This document shows positions 1 to 9,100 of a stretch of DNA of 20,071 nucleotides, one piece after another. A program made the translations under genes and the position numbers. This DNA comes from a virus. Positions within the stretch are counted from its first letter, which is position 1, and each line of letters starts with the position of its first letter. The DNA lies in the IMG/VR virus record IMGVR_UViG_3300020439_000111, positions 1-20,071 of that record; one strand, written 5' to 3'. The notes below the pieces were generated by a model. That model saw only the letters and a list, made by a program, of their open reading frames with translations. It was not told the DNA's origin and did not search any database.

Positions 1-2868
1 GCTGCGCTGAAAGGTACTCCTGACACCATTGATCTTTTGACTCTTGGTATTGGAACATTCCATAAGTTGACATCAACCAATCAAAATGCAAGAGCATTGT
101 TGGCTATTGATAATATGATTCAGGCTCCAGTTACTGAGGTTGTAGTATCAACAACTCTGAATGAGGAAGTTATATTTGATGTTGACTTTGAAGTCACTGG
201 AATCACATCATTCAAAGCAAATGATCTGATTAAGATTGATGATGAGATCATGTTGATTCAGAACGTTGGCGTAACTACAGAAAATAGTTTCAAGGTTCTG
301 AGAGCACAGATGGGTACTGGTGTTGGTACTCACGCTAACGGTTCTACGATTCAGAAGCTTGGTGGTAACTATAACATCATCGATAGTACCGTCCACTTTG
401 CATCTGCACCTTACGGTAATATTCCGATCGGAACGGATACTGCAGGTCCTGATAATGTAGATTGGTCAGGTATCACCACTCATTCTACATTCCAAGGTAG
501 AACATTCATGAGAAGTGGTATTGAAGATGAAACCACAAGCACTTACAGTAACAACTTCACTTTTGATAATATTCAAAAGGATTTCAATGGTCAGAAGAAG
601 GTATTCTCACTTCTTCAGAATGGAAGTAATGTAACTGGATTTGCAACTAACCAAGCAATCATCCTGAACTCTAACATTCTTCAAGAACCTCAGGGTGCTC
701 AGGCAACTACTGGCAACTTTACTCTAAGTGAAACTGCTGGTGTTACAAGTATTACTTACCTTGGTCAAAGTAGTTCTTCTGAGGATGATCCCAACAGAGC
801 AACTCTTCCAAGAGGTGGTACGATTATCTCGGTTGCATCGACACCAGGTTTTGGTTTCCAACCTCTGATCTCTGCTGGTGCTTCATGTTTCGTCTCTGGT
901 GGTGGTACAATCACTTCAATCGAAATTGGTAACCCTGGATCTGGATACAGAGTTGGTGTTCAGACAGTTCAGGTTGGTATCATCACAACCAACGTTGGTT
1001 TTGCAACCGTTGTCAACATTGGTACTGCAACAGTTCAAAATGGTGAGGTCGTAGCAATCACGACATCATTCTTCGGATCAAATCTTGATCAGAATAATCC
1101 ACCACAGGTTGTAATTGATGCACCTCTTCCATATCAAGGAATTCCACTTGTATATGCAGATGGAACAACTGGTATAGGTACTGGTGCTAGAGTTGATGTC
1201 AAGGTTGGTCAAGGTTCAAGTGTAATTAATTTTGAAATTGTAAGTGGCGGTCTTGCTTATGGTGAGAGTGAAGTACTCAGACTTGCTATTGGTGGTACTA
1301 CAGGTATTCAAACAACCTCAAGTGCATCATTTGAACACTTTGAACTTACTGTATCTGATGTTTATCGTGATACCTTCAATGGATTCACAATTGGTGAACT
1401 CGATGTATTTGATAGACTTGATCCTTTGTTTGATGGAGTCAGAAAGACATTCCCACTTGAAATTGCAGGAAACTTATATGCAATTGAAACTGCTAAAGGT
1501 TCAAACATTAATATTGCACAGTGTCTGATTGTCACCATCAATGACATTCTTCAGGTTCCTAATGCAGCATATAAGTTCAATGGTGGTAGTATTATTGAAT
1601 TTACAGAACCACCTAAGAAAGGTGATGTCTCTAAGATTATCTTCTACAAAGGTACTCCAGATATTGACGTTGTTCTGGTTGATATTCTCGAAACCATCAA
1701 GATTGGTGATACCTTACAACTGAAGAATGATTCAGGAAAGGGTCAGACATTGGCATTGTTCCAAGAGGAAAGAATTGTCACAGGTATCACAACCTTGGAT
1801 ACTGTCACAACTTTCGCTTATGATGGTCCTGGTATTACGACAAACCAATCTCTGGTAAGACCAGTAACATGGTGTAAGCAGATTGACGACATTGTTATTA
1901 ATGGTTCCTTTGTTACTAAGGATAGAGTTGATTATGAACCATCGATCTATCCTTATGGATATATCACTCAGTATATTGGTGTGAATACTACTGACGCATA
2001 TGTCGATAGTGTTAGACCATTCTTCAATTCAACAAATGAAACTGCACTTCTTGATTATAACGATAGAGTTACGATCATCGACCAGTCACCTATCGTTGGT
2101 GCAATAGCAACAGTTTCTGTCAGTACCGCTGGAACTGTCACTGGTTTTACAATCAGCAATGTTGGTTCTGGATATTCTGGTTCAGCTGTTGTTTCTATCT
2201 CACAACCAATTGACATCGTGGGTGGTACAAGAGCAACCGCAACAGCCAACATCTCTGGTGGTGGTGTGACATCATTCACAATCACTAATGCGGGTGCTGG
2301 TTATTCGGCTGCTAATCCTCCACAGATTCTTGTTGAGGTTCCTGAGGCAAGAAAAGAAGTTGTTGGTGTCAATTCGTATTTCGGTGATCAAGGTATTATC
2401 GTTGGTTATGCACAATCCACAAGTGCCCTTGGAACTCTTGAACTCTATCTCCCATACGATTCATTTATGAGAGATTCCACTATTGTAGGAACAGCTCTTA
2501 CAGTCAGTACAGTTAGAGGTGGTGATTTGTTTGTTGTTAATCTATCTAACTTTGGTTTATCGACAAACACTAGTGATGGTATCTATCGTGCATCTAAGGC
2601 GTATGACTTTACAGTTGATTTGACATCTGTTGGCATTGGAACAACCGTAGTTAGAAGAATTGAAGTAGAGAATGTTGGATTTGGAGAAACAGGTTCTGGA
2701 TTTGTAAGAGGTAAGGATCTGGGTGAATACACTTGGGGTAGAGTTCAATTTAAGAATAGAGTTGCTGGTAAAGCTCTCACATTTACACCAAATGGATATG
2801 CTGGATTGACTACATCTCCAATTATACAGAGGGCCAGACCTCTGAAGTTCAACAACTATCTAGTTTAA
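1..2868 (+). CDS. large virion structural protein, 5'-truncated (gene-7-position / possibly VrlC-like)
   Basis: The reading frame is open from the first base, so this is the C-terminal 955 residues of a longer protein; the TTG at 37 is internal, not a start. The visible part is glycine-, threonine- and valine-rich, beta-type, with no signal peptide or membrane segment. It holds a ligand-like module at visible residues 61-120 (IDDEIM, then RAQMGT and THANG) and four GxGY-type modules at about residues 304-327, 411-432, 713-736 and 756-780. It ends with a TWGRVQF segment and a basic tail. It lies upstream of gp8 in the T4 order, where gene 7 would be, so a baseplate or tail-periphery role is inferred from position and composition. 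Marine T4-like phages often carry a long protein here that is sometimes labelled VrlC; I cannot confirm that name from the sequence. The gene ends in TAA, overlapping the approach to a late promoter motif. Confidence 0.7.
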   Translation, partial: AALKGTPDTIDLLTLGIGTFHKLTSTNQNARALLAIDNMIQAPVTEVVVSTTLNEEVIFDVDFEVTGITSFKANDLIKIDDEIMLIQNVGVTTENSFKVLRAQMGTGVGTHANGSTIQKLGGNYNIIDSTVHFASAPYGNIPIGTDTAGPDNVDWSGITTHSTFQGRTFMRSGIEDETTSTYSNNFTFDNIQKDFNGQKKVFSLLQNGSNVTGFATNQAIILNSNILQEPQGAQATTGNFTLSETAGVTSITYLGQSSSSEDDPNRATLPRGGTIISVASTPGFGFQPLISAGASCFVSGGGTITSIEIGNPGSGYRVGVQTVQVGIITTNVGFATVVNIGTATVQNGEVVAITTSFFGSNLDQNNPPQVVIDAPLPYQGIPLVYADGTTGIGTGARVDVKVGQGSSVINFEIVSGGLAYGESEVLRLAIGGTTGIQTTSSASFEHFELTVSDVYRDTFNGFTIGELDVFDRLDPLFDGVRKTFPLEIAGNLYAIETAKGSNINIAQCLIVTINDILQVPNAAYKFNGGSIIEFTEPPKKGDVSKIIFYKGTPDIDVVLVDILETIKIGDTLQLKNDSGKGQTLALFQEERIVTGITTLDTVTTFAYDGPGITTNQSLVRPVTWCKQIDDIVINGSFVTKDRVDYEPSIYPYGYITQYIGVNTTDAYVDSVRPFFNSTNETALLDYNDRVTIIDQSPIVGAIATVSVSTAGTVTGFTISNVGSGYSGSAVVSISQPIDIVGGTRATATANISGGGVTSFTITNAGAGYSAANPPQILVEVPEARKEVVGVNSYFGDQGIIVGYAQSTSALGTLELYLPYDSFMRDSTIVGTALTVSTVRGGDLFVVNLSNFGLSTNTSDGIYRASKAYDFTVDLTSVGIGTTVVRRIEVENVGFGETGSGFVRGKDLGEYTWGRVQFKNRVAGKALTFTPNGYAGLTTSPIIQRARPLKFNNYLV

Positions 2869-2876
2869 AATAAATA
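2869..2876 (+). promoter_or_regulatory. T4-type late promoter motif AATAAATA
   Basis: AATAAATA follows directly on the stop codon of the upstream gene and lies 26 bases before the ATG at 2903. It resembles the T4 late -10 element TATAAATA. The same motif recurs at similar positions before gp8 and gp13, which supports it being functional. A purine-rich AAAGGA at 2886-2891 serves as the likely ribosome binding site. Confidence 0.55.
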
Positions 2877-2902
2877 AAACATAGAAAAGGATCCTACAGT
2901 AG

Positions 2903-4579
2903 ATGGCATACCAAGGTATTAATACTGGCACAACGCCAAATGATGGTACTGGTGACTCTCTAGTTGCTGGTGGTATAAAAATCAACAGTAACTTCACTGA
3001 GATTTATAATCTCCTTGGTAATGGAACCACTTTATCTGTTGGAATTGTATCTGCAATAACCGCAGGAACAAATGTTTCGTTAAACACAACAACTGGTAAT
3101 GTAACGGTATCTGTACCAACTCCAGTTTCTATTGCAACTACTGACGTAGACATCTCAAGAAACCTCAAATCTGCTGGGATCACAACTTTAGGTGTAACGA
3201 CGGTTACAACATTATTAACTGCGGGTATCACCACACTTGGAAGTCAGGGTGGTGTTACAACAACTGGTGGTGATTTGTATGTTGGTGGAGATCTATATGT
3301 ATCTGATGATATTGTCTATGATGAAGTGACTGGTAGAAATATCAATATTACTGGTGTTGGTACGATCACAACATTCAAAACAGATGATGCAACTGTTAAT
3401 AATAGTCTGAGTATTGGTTCTACTCAAGTCTTATCTAGTTCAAGACAACTTAGTAATATTGTTGGATTTGATTCTACAACGACTGTAGCAATTGAAAATG
3501 CAATAGCACAAGACCCTATTAGTTTTCCACATTTATTAGTATCTGGTGCCACAACAACAACTACACTTGGAGTGGCTGGACTTGCAACTTTTGCTCAAGT
3601 AACAAATTTCGGTGAATCATTATTTGATGGTGTTGTTACCATGGGTAGTTCCATACTCATGCCGGTAGATAAATCCATTATTTTTGACAGTAAGTTAGAG
3701 ATACTTCAGGATGACACTGAAGGTAGTATCATTAATGATAGGGTTGGAAGTGTCAAGATTAAACATGCAAACTCGACAGTATTTGAAACCACTGGTGCTG
3801 GTGTAAGTATTACAGGTGTTTGTACTGCAACGTCGTTCGTTGGTGACTTGAATGCTGGTGCTTTGGTGGTCTCTGGTGTAAGCACTCTGGGTGTTGTAAC
3901 TGGAGCAACATATTACGGTAATGGTGCTAACCTAACTGGTATTGCTAGAACTGATGTCATTGTTGCAGATTCATTAGTAGTATCTGGTGTTAGTACTCTT
4001 GGTGTTGTAACTGGAGCAACATATTATGGTAATGGTTCTGAAATAACAGATGCGAAATGGGTTGTTTCAAATAATGGTTCAAGTAACTACACATTTACTG
4101 GTATTGGTTTTACTCAAACCGCAAATCAACCAACACTTTATCTGTTGAAGGGTAACAAATATGAATTTGAAATTAATGTAGGAGCTGCTCATCCATTCCA
4201 GATTAGAAGATCAAATGGAGGTTCAGCATACAATATTGGTGTAGAAAATAATGGTGCACCTGCTGGTATTGTGACATTCAGGGTTCCTATGGATGCACCT
4301 GAGAAACTCTTCTATCAGTGTACAGTCCATGCTGGAATGGGTAATACCATTTACACGGTAGGAGGTAACTCAAATATCAGCGCAGATTCTTTAGTGGTTT
4401 CTGGAGTATCCACATTAGGTGTTGTTACTGCATCAAATCAATATAATACTGGAATTGTTACTGCAATTGGTGGATTTGTAAGTGCTGCATCTACTCAGGC
4501 TGTAAAGATTACATTCTCTGGAACAACTCTCACATTTAATGTGGCTGGTATTGGTTCTACAAGCCTTACATTATCATAA
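2903..4579 (+). CDS. fibre-like virion structural protein with inserted cupredoxin-like domain
   Basis: A 558-residue protein. The N-terminus (GTTPNDGTGDS, then KINSNFTEIYN) is a pattern I recognise from structural/tail-fibre-like proteins of marine T4-like phages. Residues about 50-380 are repetitive beta-strand sequence rich in GITTLG and GVSTLG units. A 28-residue unit beginning LVVSGVSTLGVVTGATYYGN occurs at residues 321 and 358, and a shorter copy at about 496. Between the second and third copies, residues about 384-487 are different: aromatic, without the repeat, with His430, Cys473, His476 and Met479 arranged as in type 1 copper proteins of the amicyanin type. No signal peptide is visible. 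The gene sits between the gene-7-position protein and gp8, a place with no gene in T4, so it is an added virion component, probably an appendage. Function is inferred; whether copper is bound is unknown. Confidence 0.75.
   Translation: MAYQGINTGTTPNDGTGDSLVAGGIKINSNFTEIYNLLGNGTTLSVGIVSAITAGTNVSLNTTTGNVTVSVPTPVSIATTDVDISRNLKSAGITTLGVTTVTTLLTAGITTLGSQGGVTTTGGDLYVGGDLYVSDDIVYDEVTGRNINITGVGTITTFKTDDATVNNSLSIGSTQVLSSSRQLSNIVGFDSTTTVAIENAIAQDPISFPHLLVSGATTTTTLGVAGLATFAQVTNFGESLFDGVVTMGSSILMPVDKSIIFDSKLEILQDDTEGSIINDRVGSVKIKHANSTVFETTGAGVSITGVCTATSFVGDLNAGALVVSGVSTLGVVTGATYYGNGANLTGIARTDVIVADSLVVSGVSTLGVVTGATYYGNGSEITDAKWVVSNNGSSNYTFTGIGFTQTANQPTLYLLKGNKYEFEINVGAAHPFQIRRSNGGSAYNIGVENNGAPAGIVTFRVPMDAPEKLFYQCTVHAGMGNTIYTVGGNSNISADSLVVSGVSTLGVVTASNQYNTGIVTAIGGFVSAASTQAVKITFSGTTLTFNVAGIGSTSLTLS
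3860..3949 (+). repeat. in-frame repeat unit, copy 1 (SGVSTLGVVTGATYYGNG)
   Basis: First of three in-frame copies within the 558-residue protein. Copies 1 and 2 are identical over 20 residues starting LVVSG and are 111 bases (37 residues) apart. At DNA level they differ mainly at synonymous positions, so the protein sequence is what is being kept. Confidence 0.8.
3968..4048 (+). repeat. in-frame repeat unit, copy 2
   Basis: Second copy of the SGVSTLGVVTGATYYGNG unit, preceded by ADS. It ends just before the cupredoxin-like segment starts with DAKW at residue 383. Confidence 0.8.
4049..4366 (+). other. cupredoxin-like domain with candidate type 1 copper ligands
   Basis: Codes residues about 383-488 of the 558-residue protein. 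The order seen is a Trp-containing start (DAKW), a TLYLLKGNKYEFEI strand, AHPFQIR holding His430, an FRVPMDAPEKLFYQC strand ending in Cys473, then TVHAGM giving His476 and Met479. Cys-x2-His-x2-Met with an upstream His about 40 residues away is the ligand layout of amicyanin (His53, Cys92, His95, Met98). Plastocyanin and pseudoazurin have Cys-x2-His-x4-Met instead. All four ligands being present argues against a decayed domain. Metal binding itself is inferred. Confidence 0.7.
4385..4435 (+). repeat. in-frame repeat unit, copy 3 (partial)
   Basis: Third, shorter copy (DSLVVSGVSTLGVVTAS) that resumes directly after the cupredoxin-like segment. It shows that the segment sits inside an array of repeats. 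Confidence 0.75.
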
Positions 4580-4585
4580 TAAATA
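4578..4585 (+). promoter_or_regulatory. T4-type late promoter motif AATAAATA
   Basis: AATAAATA overlaps the last two bases of the upstream TAA stop and lies 20 bases before the gp8 ATG at 4606. No good Shine-Dalgarno sequence follows; the leader holds only AAGAAAAAAG about 12 bases before the start. Confidence 0.55.
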
Positions 4586-4605
4586 AGAAAAAAGTCCTCT
4601 AACAA

Positions 4606-6165
4606 ATGGCTGCGATAATTACTGATCAACTGCGTATTTTGAATGCGAAGAATTTTGTAGATTCTGTACAAGATTCTTCTAATTCCTATTATGCTTGGAT
4701 TGGTCTTCCAGATGCTCCTGAGTTTCAGAGTGATTGGAATACTGCTCCTCCTGCACCAAAGGATAGTTTAGATGATTCCAATTATTATTGGGATACTATG
4801 TTGGCCCTTAAAAAGATCAACAGTGGTGATGTAAGTCAGGTTGTAAGAAAGATTTCTTGGCAGTCAGGTACCACATACGACATGTGGAGAAATGATATTG
4901 ACAGAGATAATCCTTCTCAACCATCTGGAGCATTTGACATCTATGACTCCAATTTCTATGTAATGAACAGTGAGTATAAGGTTTATATTTGTCTCTTCAA
5001 TAACGCAAATCCAGAGAATAGTTTTAGAGGTGGTCCTTCTCTTGATGAACCTAACTTCACTGACTTAGAACCAAGAGAAGCTGGAAGTAGTGGTGATGGT
5101 TATATTTGGAAATATCTTTATACTATCAAACCAAATCAAATTATCAAGTTTGATTCTACAAATTATATTGCCGTTCCAACTGACTGGGACACTAATGCAT
5201 CTTACCAATCAGTCAGAGAAAATGCAGGTACAAGCGGTCAGTTAAAAATCGTCACGATCAGAAATCGTGGTGTTGGTATTGGAACAGCTAATGTAACTTA
5301 CACAAGAGTTCCTATTCTTGGTGATGGTAGAGGTGCTGAAGCGACTGTTGTTATCAACAACGACTCTAAAGTACAATCCGTCACTGTATCAAGAGGTGGT
5401 GAAGGATATTCATTCGGTACACTTGATCTCGAAAAAGGTGGTGTTCCTACAGGAACGATTGCTCCAGTATTTGATGTAATCATTCCTCCTGGTGGTGGTC
5501 ATGGTGCTGACATTTATCGTGAGTTGGGTGCATATAATGTTCTCTCTTATGCAAGATTTGAAAATGATACTCAGAACCCAGATTTTATCACTGGTAACCA
5601 GTTTGCACAAGTTGGTATTGTTAAGAATCCTAAAGCATATAACTCTACAACCAATCTGACACTTGACAAAGCTAGTGCAGTATATGCACTCAAGTTAGTT
5701 GGTACTGGATACAGTGAAGCAAAATTCACAGCAGATACTTTTGTTACCCAGACTGTTGGTCTTGGTTCAACAGCTGTTGGTAGAGTTGTTTCATACGATC
5801 AACAAACTGGTATCTTAAAGTATTGGCAGGACAGAAGAACTGCTGGTTTCAATACGGATGGTACAAAACTTACCACACCTCAGTATGGATTCGAACAATT
5901 AAAGTTCACTGCAGACCCTGTAACTGGTGGTAGTTTAGACATCATTCCTACATCTGGAAATACTCTTCAAATTGACGGTGCTTTTACGGGTGTCTCAACG
6001 GTAATAAATAATCGTACCTACTACCTGGGTCAGGACTTCACTAAAGGAGTCTCTAATCCAGAGTCTGACAAGTACTCTGGTGACATCATTTATGTTGACA
6101 ACAGACCTTCAGTTACTAGATCAGCTTCACAGAAAGAAGACGTTAAAGTTATCTTGCAATTCTAA
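4606..6165 (+). CDS. 8: baseplate wedge subunit gp8
   Basis: A 519-residue homologue of T4 gp8, a dimeric component of the baseplate wedge that contacts gp6, gp7 and gp10 in T4. Recognised from recalled T4 gp8 sequence: GDGYIWKYLY at residues 163-172 (T4 GDGYVWEYLF), followed by a YIAVP segment (T4 YIVVP), and a C-terminus GDIIYVDNRPSV near residues 492-503 (T4 GEMIYMENRPPI), ending in VILQF (T4 ILFTF). T4 gp8 has 334 residues, so about 185 extra residues lie in the middle. Part of the extra sequence is a GxGY module (SRGGEGYSFG, residues 255-276) like those in gp14 and the large proteins. The start at 4606 is the first ATG after the upstream stop and matches the expected N-terminal region; the ribosome binding site is weak. 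It is 5 bases from the next gene, so the two are probably co-transcribed. Confidence 0.92.
   Translation: MAAIITDQLRILNAKNFVDSVQDSSNSYYAWIGLPDAPEFQSDWNTAPPAPKDSLDDSNYYWDTMLALKKINSGDVSQVVRKISWQSGTTYDMWRNDIDRDNPSQPSGAFDIYDSNFYVMNSEYKVYICLFNNANPENSFRGGPSLDEPNFTDLEPREAGSSGDGYIWKYLYTIKPNQIIKFDSTNYIAVPTDWDTNASYQSVRENAGTSGQLKIVTIRNRGVGIGTANVTYTRVPILGDGRGAEATVVINNDSKVQSVTVSRGGEGYSFGTLDLEKGGVPTGTIAPVFDVIIPPGGGHGADIYRELGAYNVLSYARFENDTQNPDFITGNQFAQVGIVKNPKAYNSTTNLTLDKASAVYALKLVGTGYSEAKFTADTFVTQTVGLGSTAVGRVVSYDQQTGILKYWQDRRTAGFNTDGTKLTTPQYGFEQLKFTADPVTGGSLDIIPTSGNTLQIDGAFTGVSTVINNRTYYLGQDFTKGVSNPESDKYSGDIIYVDNRPSVTRSASQKEDVKVILQF
6003..6010 (+). promoter_or_regulatory. possible internal late promoter motif AATAAATA
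   Basis: The same octamer found before three structural genes occurs here inside the gp8 coding sequence (Val-Ile-Asn-Asn codons), 160 bases before the giant gene, which has no room for a promoter in its 5-base gap. It may be chance in AT-rich coding sequence. Confidence 0.2.
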
Positions 6166-6170
6166 GAGAT

Positions 6171-9100
6171 ATGCCACAGGAAACTAATCTCAATGTCGCT
6201 CCGTATTTTGACGACTTTGATCCGCAGTCGAATTATTACAAGGTTTTATTTAAACCTGGTTTCCCAGTTCAAGCAAGAGAACTGACTGGTCTGCAGTCTA
6301 TTCTGCAAAACCAAGTTGAACAAATGGGTAACCATTTCTTCAAAGAAGGTGCGAAGGTTATTCCTGGCGATCTGACTTATATTAAGGATTATTATGGTAT
6401 TCAAATTGAACCAGAATTCTTAGGTATTCCTGTTGGTATCTACCTGGACCAAATTCTCAATACAACAATTACTGGTGCTACTTCTGGTGTCACCGCAAAA
6501 GTCGTAAAATATATTACAAACGAAGAATCGGAAAGAGGTGTATATACTCTTTATTTAAACTATGAGAACTCCGCAACTTCTGACGAAGAGGTTAGCACTT
6601 TCTTAAGCGGAGAAATTTTATTAACAAGTAAGAATATTACATATGCATCAACCTTTATCTCAGCAGGTGAAGGTTTTGCTACTACTATCCCATCAAATGC
6701 ACCTATCGTTGGTTCATCATTCAATATCTCTGATGGTGTATATTTCTTAAGAGGGCATTTTGTCAACGTAAATGCTGAGACTCTTATTCTTGATCAGTAT
6801 AGTAATACTCCTTCCTACAGGGTTGGTTTGGATGTTATTGAAGAAATTGTATCTTCAGATATTGATCCAAATCTCGCAGATAACGCTCAAGGTTTCAATA
6901 ATTACACTGCTCCTGGTGCAGATAGATTAAAAATTGGTACATATCTTGCTAAGAAACCACTAGACAATTTTGAAGATGCAAATTTTGTTCAGTTATCTGA
7001 AGTTAAGGACGGTGTACTTAGACTTGTAAATACAAATACTGACTATAACTTTATTGGTGATGAGTTTGCAAGAAGAACTTTCGATGAGTCAGGACATTAT
7101 TACGTAAAAGCTTTCAGAACATCTGTTAGAAATAGTCTTAACGATAACGAAGGAAACAGAGGTATATTTGAAGAGGGTCAAACCACCGATTATGGTCAAA
7201 CACCAAGTGACAATATCGGTATCTACAAGATCAATCCAGGTAAAGCTTATGTAAAGGGATATGAGGTAGAGACAATTGCACCAACACTGATTGACTTCTT
7301 CAAGCCAAGAACAAAGAAGACTATCAAAAATCAGGCTGTAAACTTTGGTTTTGGACCAACCCTTTCATGCAATAGAGTTCATAATTCTCCAAGTATCGGT
7401 ATTAACACAACTGGAATTATAAGCTTAAGAAATAGAAGAGTTGGTGCCAATAACTCTCCTGCAGGAAAAGAAATTGGTATTGCTAGAGTATATGACTTCG
7501 CTCTTGAGTCTGGTTCTTATGACTCAAGTATTCCTAATATCAACGAATGGGACCTCTCATTGTTTGACGTTCAAACATATTCTGATATTTCAGTAAACGA
7601 ACCTGTCACACTTACAACATCGACTCACATCAAAGGTGAGTCGAGTGGTGCTACAGGATTCCTCAAGTACAATGTATCTGCAGGAACGGCACTGACTGCT
7701 TATGGTGTCAATGGAAACTTCCACAGAGGTGAGAGACTTCTTTTCAATGGAGTCTTGAATGATTCTAGGTTCGTAACAGATGATACTAATTATTCAATAT
7801 CTGACGTAAAGTCTGTTCATAGTGCTCCAGGTGGCTTCGTTTCTGCTGGTGGTACATTTTGTGCAGACCTTGTTCAAGATTCTGTTCGTAATTTTGGTTC
7901 TGCAAATGTGGCAGCAGCAAGTGGTTCTCAGTCAAAAGTTTCTATCCCTGCTGACGCTGGATTTACTTTTGTTGGTATTGTCACCGTTGGTAATTTAGTC
8001 AGTTATTCAAGAGATTCACTCGACATTCAAAGTATTGGTGAAGTTGTTAGTGTTGCAACAACTAATTTTGACATAAGAGCTGTTCAAACTGTAAATGGTG
8101 TATGTAATGGTGCTCTTCCAACATCATCAGAGACTGTTCAAAACTTAAAATTAATTACAACTAAAGCCACAGGTGGTCCTGGGTCTGGAAATATTGCTGG
8201 TAATGAAGCGTTATATAGCACGTTACCTAAACTTAACATTAGTGATGTAAGTCTTGTTAATTCCGATATTGTAATTAGGAGACAATATACAACCAGTATC
8301 ACAAATAATTCCACTCCAGCTATTAATGCAGAAGATAATGAAGTATTTTTACCATTTGACGAAGAAAGATATAGTCTCACAAGATCAGATGGTTCGACTG
8401 AAATTTTAACAGAGGATAGAATTTCTCTGACAAATGGATCAACGACTTTGACCATTAATGGTCTCGGTGGTGCTGATACTAATTCACGATTGATTACCAC
8501 TCTCAGAAAGACTAACCTTAAATCAAAAGTTAAAACAAGAAGTATTGCAAAAGATCTTGTTATTAGTAAGTCAAGAGATTCTGCATCTGGTATTGGTTCT
8601 ACAACCTTAAATGATGGTCTTGTATATGGAGACTATCCATATGGAACTAGAGTTCAGGATGAAGTAATTTCACTGAACGTCCCAGATGTATATAAGATCT
8701 ACGGTATTTTTGAATCCGAAGATAACAATGATCCAGTTGCTCCTAATATGACTTTAGGACAACTTGATGGAGAAACTTCGACCACTAATGATCTGATTAT
8801 AGGTGAAACTTTAATCGGTCAGACAAGTGGTGCAAAGGCAATTTTATTATCAAAAATTGATGATACACAGGTTGTTTTTACTTACTTAAACAGTACAAAC
8901 TTTGCTAACAATGAAGTTATCAAATTCAAAACTTCAAATGTAAATGGTGTTTCGTCTGGTGTAAGGGCTGGTTCGAAGGAAATAACTGCAGACTTTAAAT
9001 TTGATAATGGTCAAAGACAATCGATTTATGACTATTCTCGTATATTGAGAAAGTCTGAGGTACCAGTACCTGCAAGAAAGATCAGAGTTTATTTTGCAGC

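Noticed and set aside
37-39. TTG as the start of the first gene
   Set aside because: The frame is open without a stop back to base 1 and continues the same type of protein, so the gene begins before the window.
8138-8500. 120-codon open frame on the minus strand
   Set aside because: Antisense to the giant gene, low-complexity composition, no sign of independent translation.
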